DNA of 64,000 nt from Hypomesus transpacificus (Eukaryota > Chordata > Actinopteri > Osmeriformes > Osmeridae). Position 1 is the first letter of the stretch. Each line of letters opens with the position of its first letter. The notes beneath the pieces were generated by a model that searched no databases, was not told the origin of the DNA, and was given only the letters and a program-made list of their open reading frames with translations. The translations under genes and the position numbers were made by a program. The stretch lies in NCBI RefSeq assembly GCF_021917145.1, contig NW_025813707.1, positions 372,001 through 436,000 of the forward strand. Reading direction: 5' to 3'. Below are positions 9,951-22,869 of this stretch, piece after piece.

Positions 9951-12900
9951 TCAATGATGAGTGATTTGCAGTTGATGGAATTGGAGGATGAGCTCAGGAG
10001 TGTAGATACATTTCTTGAACATCTCAAGACAGAAGAGGTAAAGCAGCTTCTGTTTTGTCTATAGTTAACAGTATTCCTTCTTACCAGTCCATATAAGATA
10101 CATGGAGGCGTATTTTAAAGACATGAATCAGAAGGGTTACACTACTTGAACTGTTTTTTCTGTCAGTAGTCCGAGGGCATTTCCTATATTGGTAAACCTT
10201 TTTTAAACCAAGTTGTAATTCTAGACAGAAAAGAACAGACAGAAAACTAAGACTGCATCACCAAAGCCTGTTCATTGGAAGAAGAGGGACCACAATGGGG
10301 ACATTGTTCACCAGCGCCCACGAGCCCTTAGAAAGCAGTCAACATCACAAAGACCAGACGAAGGAAGACATGTTTCTTCTTCACCGCCATTAGACCATGG
10401 CCAACACCTAGACCATGGTGAATAATGTTGTGTTCCAAATGCTGTATTTCAACAGTGTGTTGTGGTGATGTTGAAGTTATGATATTATTCTTTTTTCTCC
10501 TCCCTTTTGAAGATTTGAATATGCGGCAGGTTGAGGACCTTCTACAGGACTCAGAGAACATGGAATTGCAAGATTTTGTTCAGCAGCCACCATTGTCCAG
10601 TTGAAGTCAAAGGCAGAAAGAGGTCCAACAATGTTGGCAACAGGCGAGGCCACAGAACCTTGACAATTTACTTTCTGCTGAGAACGTTGTACAGATGACA
10701 TGCAATCGCTGTCACGTGAAAGAAGCTGTCATCCGTTTTGGGGAATCTATGCCCTCAGTGTGGTTTTGCGCTGAGTTTGATGGCTTGGTACATAAACACC
10801 ACACTCTACACAACAGGCAAACCATCATGGATGGATTTTTTCAAATACATCCCACCAACAGTCTGTGACACTCTGTCACACTGGAAAATACATCATTTGT
10901 GAACAAGGTTGACGTTTCTTTTACAATTGAGTAAATTGAATTGATTTTCTTAACAGATCATTCTTATCTGAAATTGAAATGTGTTATTTAAGTCATTACT
11001 CACAACCCAAACATTCTTAATTGTATACCTTATGGTTCTTTGCCTTGCAGATTGTTTTCTGCCAACAGCTCTACCTCAAAGGATATGCTCCTGTGACACC
11101 GCTGATGCAGCAGTCTCTGTTGGTAGATCCATCATACTGGTTTGTATAAATGGTAGAATCTTGTTAAACTGTTGAACTTTTTAATATAACTAACACGTCA
11201 CTTTGGTTTCATGTTATTGATTTGCCTTTCATGTGCTCTCAGGCCGTTATGATCTTCACTTTCCGGTCCTAACATGCAAACATTGCAACCAGAAATGGGC
11301 TCCAGAAGTCAGTGACTTTGTAAAGAGTGGTTACTGGCCTGCTACCATGCAGGCACAGACACTGTTCCATCAAGATCTCTTCCATTCCTTTGAGGCTATG
11401 AAGACAGCAGCTCCAGGAATGTCCAGACAAGCCTTTACAGCAATGTTGGAACAGAGAACAAAGCAATATGGAAGAGTAAGTAAAAAGCAGTTCAAGGTCC
11501 ACAAGTGGCTGTAGTAGGTAGTACATATTCCAGATTATAGACTGAAGACCTCACCACACAAAATAGTCATTTGCATCCTTATGGATTTGAAAAGTTGCAT
11601 ACAAAACACAAAACATACAAGGGCAAAGATGTAGTTTATTATTTTTGAAAGCTGTTATATATTTTCCTTTACACTGGCAAAGTGAATGCAGATGCATTTC
11701 AGAGAAGTTTTCTGCAATTTGTGTAATGCAACAATGAAGAGAACCAACTTCTTGGAAAGGAGCTATTGGTCTGTCCAGCCTGTAGCCCTGAAATGGTGGC
11801 TGTTTCCGTGGATGGCAACAGAAAGTTGTACAGGTTCCAGAAAACAAACCAGTGAGTTCTGTGCACACATTATGAACAGCCAATGTAGTTAATATACAGT
11901 ATGTCCAGCTGTTAATGACACTGTTAATGTCAATGTTTTTTTTGATAAGTGCTACATAAATAAAAGGTCCTATTACAAAGGTAGTCCATAATACATTGTC
12001 TTAAAAGAGTGAAGAGCCAGGGTTCTTTGATGGAGTGTTTTTAGCCAGAGACTCTGAGGTGTCCAGTTTTGTTGAGGAGGTCCGGGGAACTGTCAAGAGT
12101 GTACGTTTTACATTATTCTGATGTATTGGGATTATTTTGTTTTAATTAAAGTTAAAGTAGAAAACACGATTGCCTTTGGAGAAGGGAGTCTATGATCAGG
12201 TGGGGATACATCACTAGATTCTTATCCAGGGGGCACAGTACATTCATAATGCATATTGCTTTATCCTTGAAATGTAAGATAGGTCAGGCAATGACAAAAT
12301 CTTGACAGTTAAAGTTTGTGTGTTTGCGTGAACAGTCCTGCAATCTAGTGTACTTGAATTAGCTATTGTCATGTTCAAATGATTTACTTTGGTAGACCAC
12401 AGGAAAAGTGATGTGTGGTGACACCTAATGGAATGCAGCAAGAGAGACTTCAAAGCGGGCCAACAAGTTGGATGAAGAAGGTGTGGAAATTGTTGTGTGT
12501 AGACATGGATTTCTTCTCAAAGGTTGGTATGGGTCTGATTAAGTAGTAGTAAAAAAATAAAATAGTATATATTTATATCATGATCTAAAGCCTCTTTCAT
12601 GTGCATTGTGCTTTTTTTAAAGGTCTGAATATGTATAGAGGAGAAATCTTTGCATATCCAATGTTTCTCCAAAAAGAGTTCCAGAGTGCTACATTTTTGG
12701 CCATGGATGTGACCTGCCGATATGTGCCATACTTGACAAAAGTGTCAGAGGCCCTGACGCATCTTCAACCCCTACAGGAAATGAGACATTGCTTGTCTGT
12801 GATGCATGCCAAAGCCCACAATACAAAATGCGAGGTGATGCTTTTAGCTACTTGACCGTACATTTTAGAGTATGATGTGGCAAACAGTGTAAAATGCCAT

Positions 12901-15410
12901 AATAAATGACAATAGCCATACCACAGTGGTCTGGACTGACCCATACAACAACCTAGGAGTGTGTTTAAAGTTTTTCTGTCGCCCCTAAGTGCTGCCCTCT
13001 AAAGTTGGTAATCTCAGGATATGCTCCAATAACGTGTGTCCACACCACTTTACACATTATCTTCTTCCTGTAGATTCTGTGGACTGCAAGGAACCAGGAG
13101 GGCGCCGGCACCACTCTCGGTGAAGAAGTAGAGCAAGTGAATAGTTCTCTCCAGCTGTGCCCTTACCACCAAGTATATGGCCAAGTCAGGTTTGTAATCT
13201 TATTTCCCCCTGCCAGCCTGCAAATGTACATGTTTTACAAAATTGTATTGTGATTTTGTTTTGTTCTTCACAGTAATGACTGTCCATGCTATGGGGTGGA
13301 ATGAACTGAAAGAGAATGGCCTCCATATAGCCTTGTCTTCTAGATTCAAGAAGGTATGTTCACATACTGAAGATGATTAACTTTTTAAAGCAGTTACATG
13401 TAAACTTAACTTTTACTTATTATACCCAAAATGCATCACGTTGTTATAGTACCCCCTAGTAGACATTGTAGCAGTACAGGACCTCTGGTAGTTTAAAAGA
13501 CTGCCTTCTGTATTGCTGTTTTCAGACAGTAGAGAAGACTGTGGATGTAGCTGAGAGCCTGAAGACAATGTAGGAGCAGTTGCATTGCTGTGATGACATG
13601 CTGAAACAATGGGTTGTTGCCAGTAGCAGTAAGAAAAATACTTAATTCATAAACACTCTCAGTCACTTGGTTGTAATGCATATCTGTAGCTTAAATGTTA
13701 AAAGTGTATTTATTTGATCTTTAATCAAGGAAGCGCAGCACCTGGTCCTGTTGATGCTCAAAGTTTGCAGATCACAATCGAAGCACTCTTTGTGAGCATT
13801 TGTCAGAAAAAGCACTACCTTTACAGACAGAATGGTATGTATAGTGTAAACATAACTAATGCAGATAAATCTTAGGCTATACTGATATCTTCATTACCAT
13901 GGCAGCTCTTTTTACGTACTATTGTTTTTACTGTATTTGCAGATCGCAACAAAAGGCGACAGAAAATAACTCAAAAGATAGCCCAGGAAAAGAAACGGTT
14001 TCTGGAAGACATCCAGAGATACAACCAACAGCCTGATGGTGACCTTGTGGACACAGAGTTAGTTGTGCAGAAACTCTCTAACAGAGCTGCAGAGAGCATG
14101 ATCTGGCCTTGGCAGGAACAGAACACAGGTGTTGCATCAAGATTTAACTTAAGTATGCATCTAAAATGTCATCAAATTAGTTTATTAATGTCAAATGTTT
14201 TTATTCCTTGACAGACAGTGTGGACATCCTCACAAAGAAGAAGCTCTTTGACCACGTAATCCTTGCCTCACGGCTAAAAGAGGAAAAGCAGATCCTTGTG
14301 AAGGAGATGCTGCAGCACTGCCAGTACCTCAAGGACTCAGTGGCAAAGGTCCAGACACTGATGGGCACTGTTTTAGTGAGCACACAGACAGGAAGTGTAA
14401 ATCAAATGATCTGGCTACATGCACTTTCAAATTTATAGGTCACACTATTTAAGTGGAAACCAATCGTGCTAGTATACCCTTACGGAAGGAAAATATATTG
14501 CTGTATATTGGAAAATATAATGTGATATATTAGGCAATATATGTCCATATATGGGATTTAATATTTATATTGTACGGAAATACATGGGATAATATATTGA
14601 TGATAATTATATTACTAATATATTATAAACTATAATATATATATTCATGTAATACATTGCAATATATTGCAGAATACAGCAATGATTGCCGTTTTCCATA
14701 TATTGCAACATATTCAACATGAATATATAATATGTGTTTATACATCCCAAAATATATGCAATTTTATATCTATAAATACCACCATAATGTATTCCGATTT
14801 ATATGGGAAAATGTATTGGTAATATATTTAAAGATATAGAGTCACATGTATGTTTACAGTTTTTCTCGATTGCTTTGGCTCAATTCTTGAAACAGGAATG
14901 ACGTTCTCAAAGCTCCATATGCATTTAGCAAAATAGCCTATATGGTTCAGCACAACTACATAGATCACCTTCAAAAGGTCATATCTCACCCAAAACAGTT
15001 AACTCATGCTTCAAAACCAAATCATTTTCTCATATAAATAGTCAGTGCCCTCAAAATGAAAAGTTCTTTATCGATTTCTTTGGCTCATCTCTCGAGAAAA
15101 AATAGAACATTCTCAAACCTTTAAATACATTTGCCAAAATAACTCAGATGGTTCAGCAAAACACCATGGAACAACTGCAAAGGGTCATCTCTTTCCTTAA
15201 ACAGACAACTTATCAGTCAAAACTAAATCCTTCTCTCATACAAATAGTCAGTGCCCCCAAAATGAAAAGTCCCTTTGGCATTGTGTAAACACTGCAGGTC
15301 AAAATGTTTAGATGTTTTGTCAGTATGGCAGTGGACCTTAGAAATATCCCTCATGTGCACTGTGCTACAGTTACTGTAGTAGACGTTTTCTTTCCAGAAT
15401 ACAATGTGTC

Positions 15411-15845
15411 TCAATCTACATTTACATTTATTCATTTAGCAGATGCTTACATCCAAAGCGACTTCCAAGAGAGCTTTACAAGAGTGCATAGGTCACTGAT
15501 CATACAGTAACAACGCGATAGCCCCAAACATTTCGGGTAGCCAAAACATGAAGCGTACATTATGAAAAACCCAAATACAGTAAGTGCCAAAGAGAAGAAC
15601 CATAAGAGCATGTAGCCAAACAAGTTTCAACTAAACAACATGAACCTCAAAAGTGCAAGAGTGTACCTGTAGAAAAGCAAGCAACAATACTGTAATGTAT
15701 CCTTCATGTTTTGGCTAACCACAATGTTTTTGGGGCTATCTCGTTGTTTAGGATCATTGACCTATGCACTTTTGTAAAGCTGTCTCTTGGAAGTCGCTTT
15801 GGATAAAAGCATCTGCTAAATGAATACATGTAAAATGTAAATGTG
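15411..15845. mobile_element. foldback element with SINE-like tips
   Basis: An imperfect palindrome. The left arm (TTTAGCAGATGCTTACATCC onward to about 15560) is the reverse complement of the right arm (about 15690-15845). The tips match the tail region of the fish SINEs in this window (AGTCGCTTTGGATAAAAGC). There is no coding sequence. It could be two opposed SINE-tail elements or a true foldback transposon. Confidence 0.75.
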
Positions 15846-16166
15846 CATCAAACAGAAAAAAGATTACAGTAATTCAAGAGTAGCCTACAAGGTTTCACAT
15901 CACATATTGCACTTACACTGCCATGGAAATTGTTACTGTAATTGCCATACATCATGGTTACTGTTACAGGAAATGTGTACAGCACAATATACTTTCATAC
16001 AATAAACACATCAAAACTAACATTATGTATAACCTACACTAGTAGTATGAGTAACCACAGTAAGTTTCAGGCAAGTGACCCCCTCCTAGTCAGAGTTGCA
16101 GAGGGTGCATTTCATGGCAAGAAGGAAACACATACAGTAAGAAAGTAAAGCAAAGCTGGAGTTTCG

Positions 16167-16770
16167 CTAGTTGTCGTCCTCACTGTCTGTCTGGCCACAG
16201 ATTTCATTGACATCACATCTGATGTTCTCCCTTACGATGCAACAGGGGAAGAATTGTTGTTCATGCCGCAACAATCCCCTACACTGATCTGCTGTGACAT
16301 CATCACAAGCAGCATCCATTGTCTGGAGCAGGGAGCTCTGGTTTTGAGCCCGATGCTCATAAACCCTCCACCTCCATGCAGAAAAAACCTCCTGGATAGG
16401 TTTAAGGAATGGGGAGTTAGGTGATATGAGCACCATCAGCATTCTTTGATGGGCAGTCAATCCTGATGAGTGGGTGACGGTGGAAGCTTACATTGTCCCA
16501 CACAATGACAAATGTAAGAAAGTGGTCTCATGTAGAGGGATAAGATCGGAGTGCAGGCAGTCCAAGGACACCAGGAGTGTCTGGGTATTGTATGGGCCAA
16601 GACTGGGAATGTGGGTGACTACACCATTCTCTGAAATGGCAGCACAAACAGTGATGTTTCCCCCGAGCTGGCCTGGGACAAGCTCTAAATATTTGATGGA
16701 AGGATTTATACTCCTGGATAGCTCCTGTCAGCTAACTAAACTTACTGTGTGATTGGTGATCGGATGTGTC
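16167..16770 (-). pseudogene. IS630/Tc1-like transposase remnant
   Basis: C-terminal part of a DDE transposase. One frame has VIVWDNVSFHRHPL, a typical second-Asp region, and the next frame (16167-16460) has SPNSPFLKPIQEVFSAWRWRVYEH in its usual place, matching the third acidic residue region with its Pro-rich lead-in, then a Cys-containing tail. A frameshift separates the two near 16460 and the N-terminal domain is not recognisable. It belongs to the 14857-17267 element. Confidence 0.7.
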
Positions 16771-17439
16771 CCCTTGTTTAGTAAAGTTCTAGTTGCACCT
16801 GACAATGACTGTAAGCAGATGATCCAAGAGATCCATATTACAGTATATACCATTATGTTTTTCATGGTATTATGTGCTTGAAAGATTTTGACAGTGGAGT
16901 GAACTATTGTGCAGGTGATGATGTACACAAGAAATTATGCCAATGTTTTGCAGAGAACAACCACTTGACTGAGAAATAACAGTCAGTTTAGACCAGCAAG
17001 ATATTTTCAATTGATAGTTGGCCTAATTGAAGGCAATTATACCTAACCATTTCAAAGATGTGCAAAGTCATTTGAAGTGTGTGCAAACTGTAGGCAATTG
17101 CACTTCTCATTTACAAGGATGTGCTAATACAATTGCAATTTGATTAAAGGAATGAACAATTCCAATCTGTCGTGAACAAGTGCCCAGCGGTTTGGAGGTT
17201 TGCACGTGTTGTTTTGAGAATGTCATTTCTGTTTCGTGAAATGAGCCAAACCAATTGAGAAAAACTGTAATATATGGTAGAATATATTTGAATTATATGT
17301 AAATAAAAATAGCTGCAAGCAGCAATGGCGAATTGCTCCTTCAAAATGGCAAAATATTGTAAAATTGACATAGATAGTTACACCGGGATTACCCAGAAAA
17401 CTAGAAACTGTTTTGTCAAAAAAAAAAGCCAAAATGTAT

Positions 17440-17520
17440 GGAATTGAACCTGGAACCCTTCATTTACCAGCACAACCTCTCATCCAATTGAGCCATTCCA
17501 AGATCTAGACATTGCAATGT
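17440..17520 (-). repeat. tRNA-like (SINE head) fragment
   Basis: The minus strand shows an A-box-like TGGCTCAATTGGATGAG and a B-box-like GGTTCAATTCC at tRNA spacing. The surrounding sequence is not a full tRNA, so I read it as the head of a tRNA-derived SINE. Confidence 0.5.
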
Positions 17521-17956
17521 TCAGTTACTGAATAACAAAATAAGACGTTTCTCCTATGGCAATCATAGTCACATTTGGTCCAAGCTCAAACAACTCTAAT
17601 TCATTCATATTTTCACATATTAAGGTGAAACTTTGCAGGTTACTTCAGGGGGAACTCCTGACGGGGGAATCCTAATTATATGGAAAGATATACATGAAAT
17701 AAATGTACAGATATGTGTTCAATATATTGTGTAATATATTTTAAATATAGGTAAAATAATATGGAAAAATATTTGAAATATATAATTACAGTGATCGCTT
17801 CCAGCAAACCTATTTTGAATTAGCCATTTCCCCCTAAATAAATGTCAATCTTACGGTATTTACGTTTTTAGGGGCACATGTTCAGTTAGCAGGTGGTGCT
17901 GTTTCAATCGGGATTCCTTTTGAAATACTGCCGTTGACAACCTTATTAGAACACCT

Positions 17957-18153
17957 TCTAGATGGCTGAGCGGTAAGGGAATCAGGCTAATAATCAGAAG
18001 GTTGCCGGTTCGATTCCCGGAAGCGCAAAATGAAGCTGTGTTCTTGGGCAAGGCAATTCACCCTACTTGCCTCGAGGTATGTCCCTGTACTTACTGTAAC
18101 TTACTGTAAGTCACTCTGGATAAGATCGTCTTCTAAATGACTAAATGTAAATA
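17957..18153 (+). mobile_element. tRNA-derived SINE
   Basis: Head with GATGGCTGAGCGGTAAGGG (A box) and GGTTCGATTCCCGG (B box), body CTTGGGCAAGGCAATTCACC, and tail GTCACTCTGGATAAGATCG ending in AAATGACTAAATGTAAAT. Same family as 46266-46466. Confidence 0.9.
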
Positions 18154-19140
18154 TCACCATATATGTCTGTACATTGTATGGGCATGTTCTCATATATGTA
18201 CACATGCATTGTACAATATATCTTTCCATATAATTTTACATATATTTAAAATACATTCTACCATATATGAAGCATACATGTGACACTTGTCTTTACATAT
18301 ATTAGCCATACATTTTCCCATATAAAGCGGCATACATTATGGTGGTTATTTATGAATACATCATTGCATATATTTTGGGATATATAACCACATATATATA
18401 TGTTCATTTTCTATATATTGCAATATATGGAAAACGGCAATCATTGCTGTATTCTGCAATATATTGCAATATATTACATGAATATATATTGTAGTTTATA
18501 ATATATTAGTAATATATTTATCATCAATATATTATCCCATGTATTTCCATATATAATATATTGGTCAATGTAATGGAAAATAATATATGACAATATATTT
18601 AAATGTATTTCAAATCATATATTGGTAAATATATTTTCCTTCCTTAAGGGTAGTCTTCAGTAAATTAATTTCAACATAAATTAACAACATTTCCAGGCTT
18701 GCCAAATGGATTAACCGAGGAGGGGTCCAAGGGCCTCATCAGTGCACTAAAAAGAAGACTGCAAGACCTGAGACTCCAACAGCAGACCATAGCAGGCACC
18801 TACAGATGCACTCTCAAACCAAGTAACAGGCTGGTGGAAGAGGACGACAGGGAAATGGACTGGGACAGGGAAATGGACAGGGAAAAAGAAAAGACTGGCA
18901 ACGTGGCAACAGCTCGGATGATGATGATAGTGATAAGGAGGCGGATGCAGAGAATTGAATTCAAGTCACTTGGATCTGAATCACTCAGTCACAGCTGTAA
19001 TCGCCTGAAACCTAACTTGATATACTGTGATGTATACTGTGTGTTCTCTCCCTTTGATCTCTACCTATAATGGCCCAGGCGAGTCAATTGCAACAGAGGC
19101 TGCCTCCAGAGCATGACTGCAGCATTATTTGTAAATGAGT

Positions 19141-19385
19141 GGTAGAACATAAAACTTAACTTATGACATGGATGAGTTGGTGACCTAGGTAATGTTTTCA
19201 GGTTTTTCTTTTAGATTCACTGTTAGGTAAGGGAGTTGGCTCCGCCTTCCCATTGCGGGGAGGGCCAGCGGCTACCAGGTTTTGGTTTTACTTTCACTAA
19301 CTCAGTCCTGTTTTTCTGTTCAATAAACTTTCGTATTATTTTTTCCATACATTGACTTGCGTGGTTGGACTCAATTTATGTTGGC
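19141..19385 (+). repeat. segment B, 3' end of the KDZ-type element (copy 1)
   Basis: Follows the last transposase exon and includes an AATAAA signal (about 19321). It recurs inverted at 22376-22612 with over 90% identity by eye, including the GC-rich core CTCCGCCTTCCCATTGCGGG. Confidence 0.85.
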
Positions 19386-19605
19386 TGGCAGATTGGGCAA
19401 TTGGGAAATGATGGGGATAAATTATTCATTTATTATTCATCATATATTTATTCATCATATATTTAAATTATCCAGATTGTTTTTGAAAAATTCTGATTTA
19501 ACTCTGTATAACTCGAGACAACTATCATCTAAATATTTAATATTGATTAGTGACCATTAGTGAAAATCCGTGTCTGGATGAGGTTGAAGTTCTGTGTGTA
19601 ATACA

Positions 19606-19735
19606 AGGTGCGTTCGACTTCATGCAGCGCCGGCGTCGCCTGCAGCCCGGCTGACTTGACGCAGCCAATGGTATTCTCAGATTCAAGGCAGTCGGCTGTC
19701 GACGCCGCCGGCGCTGCATGGAGTCGAACGTACCT
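19606..19735. mobile_element. 130-bp GC-rich palindromic short element
   Basis: Terminal inverted repeats AGGTGCGTTCGACT and AGTCGAACGTACCT continue inward through CATGCAGCGCCGG and CCGGCGCTGCATG, so the whole unit can form one hairpin. No target-site duplication could be settled. Confidence 0.75.
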
Positions 19736-19751
19736 ATAGACGCATTTTCTG

Positions 19752-20405
19752 TTGATAGAAATGGGTGGGAATATAGTCAGAGCGATGGCATCGTCTGTAG
19801 ACCTGTTGGACCGGTATGCAAACTGCATAGGGTCCAGTGTGGGGGGCAGCGAGGAGCAGATGAATGATTTGACTAGCCGCTCGAAGCACTTCATGATGAC
19901 AGAGGTCAGTGCTATTGGGCGATAGTCGTTCAGACATGTGACCTTGGTGTTCTTGGGCACAGGGATGATGGTGGTCCTCTTGAAGCAGGTGGGGAGTACA
20001 GACAGGTTAAGGGAGAGGTTGAAGATGTCACTGAAGACCCCTGCCAGCTGGTCAGCGCATTCCCTAAGGGCCCTACCTGATATGCCGTCTGGGCCAGGTG
20101 CCTTGCGAGGGATGATCTTCTTAAAGCATAGCCTCACCTCGGCTACAGTTAGTGTAGGCACACCACTGGCTTGGCCTTCAGGTAGCTCCACTGCAGGGGG
20201 ATCACTGTCCCTCTCAAAGCGAGCGTAAAAGGAGTTCAGCTCGTCTGGCAGTAGGACAGAGGACTGGGTGTCATTGTAGCCTCTCCCTTTGTGGTCTGTA
20301 ATGGCTTTAAGTCCACTCCACATGCGCCTGGGGTCAGAGCCATGGTAGCTGGACCCCACCTTGGTCCTGTAAGCCCTTTTCGCTGCTTTGATGGCCTTCA
20401 GAAGG
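19752..20405 (-). pseudogene. Rex1-type LINE reverse transcriptase fragment
   Basis: 5'-part of a non-LTR reverse transcriptase. It shows RKAPGPDGISGRALRECADQ, the KRTTIIPVPK segment, LNDYRPIALTSVIMKCFERL and DPMQFAYRSNRSTDDAI, the standard lead-in to RT motif A. Motifs A-C, the endonuclease and the 3' UTR are missing, and the RT sequence stops close to the palindrome at 19606-19735. The clade (Rex1/Babar-like) is inferred from the similarity to 25846-26907. Confidence 0.8.
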
Positions 20406-20409
20406 TTGT

Positions 20410-22375
20410 ATCAAATAGGGATCCTCCCAACGGAACCCTGAGTTAGCTGAAAGCTACTGATAGCTAACTGTCGTTCTTTAAAACAAACGAGATTCCAAAC
20501 AATCGTAAAACGAAGTAATCGGATGGTTTCTAATAGCAAGTTTAATTATGCGAAATTACACATGATGACAAACCGAACAGGCTAAATATAGCTTTAAAAT
20601 TAAATTAAGCATACACCATGATTTAAGTAGCCCTAGCCTACACAAAAGGTGTTAATTGTTAAGATGTTCTGTTTTCAAACCCTAAACATGTAAACTTTGA
20701 AACATGTAGGCCTAGTTGAACTACAAATATGGCGTTGTTCAACATCTTGATTTAGTGTATAATGGAATACGTTTGTAGTTCTTTTAGTAATTTGTGTTTC
20801 ACACCAATATCATCTCAGATTTTATATTAGATTGATCAGAAATGTAAAATCTACATGCATTATAGATCAATACGCATTATATATAATCAGCACTACAAAA
20901 GTAAACTTTGGCATGTCTTTTTCTCATACTTCTATTTTATATAAAATTCGAGTTTTGAATGTTTTTGTCACACTCTGCATGGAATGTATCAATGGAGCAA
21001 CATGATAATTTTCAGCCCGGTAGCAGCATACATTGGAGTACAAGACACATCTTAGATTTTGAAAATGAACATTTCAAGGTGGCGCTGTTGAGCCTCTATC
21101 TGGCTTAGAGGTAAAGCCATATAAAAAAGTATTTACTAGTCCAAAATATTCGACAGGGCAAGCCACGAACATGTACCACCAAGGACATCAAACCCCTAAC
21201 CCTAGCGCTGTCTGTTCAGACCATGTCTTATGCAGAGCAACTAATCATCTTTTAAGTTTGGGGATAAACAAATGTACAAGTGGGTCTGGACCCTGATATT
21301 GTTTGTGCTAAACCAGGACTATGTGCCACCAAAACATAATTTGACTTTGACCACTGATGTCGTCTATTTAGATTATGAATGGTCTTGGAATCTATACTTG
21401 TAAAGATACCTCACTGCAATGGCAGATTTGGATATTAAAAAGACTTTGTCGTACAACAACGTCAAACCCATGTTTGGAGAGGTCTTAGCTTGCGGGTCCA
21501 TTTATGTAAATTTGACACATTCCTGTAAACCCTTAACTGATATATTGACATTTGAACCCTTGCTAGGGGTCACCTTAAAACCCTATATTTAGTAGTAGTA
21601 TGGTAATTACGGGTTCCTTTCATGGCACATAGTCCTGGCTTGGTACAGTGAATAACTGGGGTTAGATAAACTGTGTCTTTTAGTTTCATAACCCTAGCCC
21701 CTACAGGGGATCAACACCGCCACCTAGAAAAGGTAATTTCCTAAAATTCAATTCAATTTTCTTTCCCATCTGAAGCTAGGATCATCCTGGGATTTTGTAT
21801 TTCGACCAATATTGACGCTCTTCACATCATACTGGAACCACGTTTGAAGATTATGATGTAAAATTATGTTAAGTAAAGTTTACATATAAAGATATTTAAA
21901 TGTTGACTTTTCGAGTACTGATACATTTTGTCTTTCATAAAAGACCAATGAATGTATATTTGTCATATTAAGTGATTTAAATGTAACTGAGGACAAAAAT
22001 CTTCTCAAAAAATGTGTTTTTAAACCCCGCCAATATGTTTTAACGCTAATATGCGCCATATTTGAAGTCCACGTAAATTCACTATGGTCATCATTTTAGT
22101 TAAGTGTAGCCCACATTATTTAATGACCTATTCAATTACTTTAAAAACTGTATTATTCTGAATGCAACGTCATCGCGCCGCACTCCCAGTACAGATTATT
22201 CATATTCAGCCACGAGGAATCCATCATTTAACATTGTATGTAATGTGGTGTTAATAAGATAACAAATTTACATCCGCTTGTGATGGCCTAACTTTTAATC
22301 TAAGTCTTCTCTTCATAGGTAGTCTACTCTTACCTCCACCAAGCAAAGGATTAGACGGTTGCTTGTAGGCTAACA
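20410..22375. other. noncoding stretch
   Basis: No gene recognised. A short inverted pair (GACTATGTGCCA near 21320 and GGCACATAGTCCTGG near 21625) hints at a degraded inverted-repeat element. Confidence 0.5.
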
Positions 22376-22612
22376 TAAGTGAGTCCAACCTGCAAGTCAA
22401 TGTTTATAAAAGTAATACCAAAGTTTATTGAACAGAGAAACAAGACTGAGTTAGTGAAAATAAAACCAAAACCTGGTAGCCGCTGGCCCTCCCCGCAATG
22501 GGAAGGCGGAGCCAGCGCGTTCCCTTACCTAACAGTAAATCTAAAACAAAAACCCGAAAACGTTATCTAGGTCACCAACTCACCAATGTTATAAGTCAAG
22601 TTTTATGGAGGC
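22376..22612 (-). repeat. segment B', 3' end of the KDZ-type element (copy 2, inverted)
   Basis: Reverse complement of 19141-19385, from the ACTCAATTTATG-side boundary through the polyadenylation region and GC-rich core to GGTCACCAACTC. It differs mainly by scattered substitutions and small indels. Confidence 0.85.
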
Positions 22613-22869
22613 AGCCATAAATCAATGCCCAGAGCCCAGGAAGTGACTAAATTACTAAATGTAAATGTAAGTTGATTACAAACAAAACTTGAACTGAGAA
22701 AAAGATTGTGGCCGTAACAGTATCACAATAAGCTCATAACATGTTACAGTGTATATCAATAACAAATATAGAATTGGGAACTCTTAAAACAATAACCAGG
22801 TAGCTAGGAACAGAAATATTAACAGCAGACTTCCAGGTATCCTCCCATTCCTTTACACTGTGAAAAGAA

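Larger units (their letters stand above)
14857..17267 (-). mobile_element. Tc1/mariner (IS630-like) element
   Basis: About 57-bp terminal inverted repeats beginning CAGTTTTTCTC at both ends and flanked by TA (14855-14856 and 17268-17269). It is nested in the AT-rich element. The left part holds two diverged tandem copies of a segment of roughly 190 bp (14866-15062 and 15063-15255), and the interior holds a transposase remnant and a foldback element. Confidence 0.8.
14477..18650. mobile_element. AT-rich transposon with very long terminal inverted repeats
   Basis: Ends CCCTTACGGAAGGAAAATAT (left) and the complement of CCCTTAAGGAAGG (right) flanked by TA on both sides. The inverted repeats run at least 370 bp and consist largely of ATATATT-type motifs, for example the matched pieces near 14690 and 18440 that both contain CAATCATTGC or its complement. 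It sits in the last intron of the KDZ gene. The interior is mostly later insertions; no transposase of its own is recognised, so the superfamily is open (the TA duplication favours Tc1/mariner). Confidence 0.8.
9954..19070 (+). pseudogene. KDZ/Zisupton-type transposase, decayed, about 16 exons
   Basis: A spliced transposase gene. Exons with GT-AG borders include 9954-10037, 10225-10417, about 10513-10860, 11051-11152, 11243-11475, 11683-11851, about 12010-12098, 12400-12520, 12623-12833, 13074-13190, 13276-13350, 13527-13628, 13729-13834, 13943-14127, 14213-14390 and 18697-19070. The N-terminal part has a Cys/His cluster (CNRCHVKEAVIR, then HTLHNR) and CKHCNQKW, like the CxC modules of KDZ transposases. 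The core has CPACSPEM-VSVDGNRKLYRF, VVCRHGFLLKG-LNMYRGEIFAYP, FLAMDVTCRY and MHAKAHNTKCE, and later AMGWNELKENGL. The C-terminus is coiled-coil-like and Lys/Glu-rich. In-frame stops at 10602, 11724, 12426 and 13571 and frameshifts near 10840 and 13145 make it non-functional. Exon-level reading identifies the family; the Zisupton branch is inferred. Confidence 0.75.

Noticed and set aside
18699-19070. A separate 123-codon gene
   Set aside because: It starts at a splice acceptor, continues the KDZ transposase C-terminus and shares its composition, so it is the last exon.
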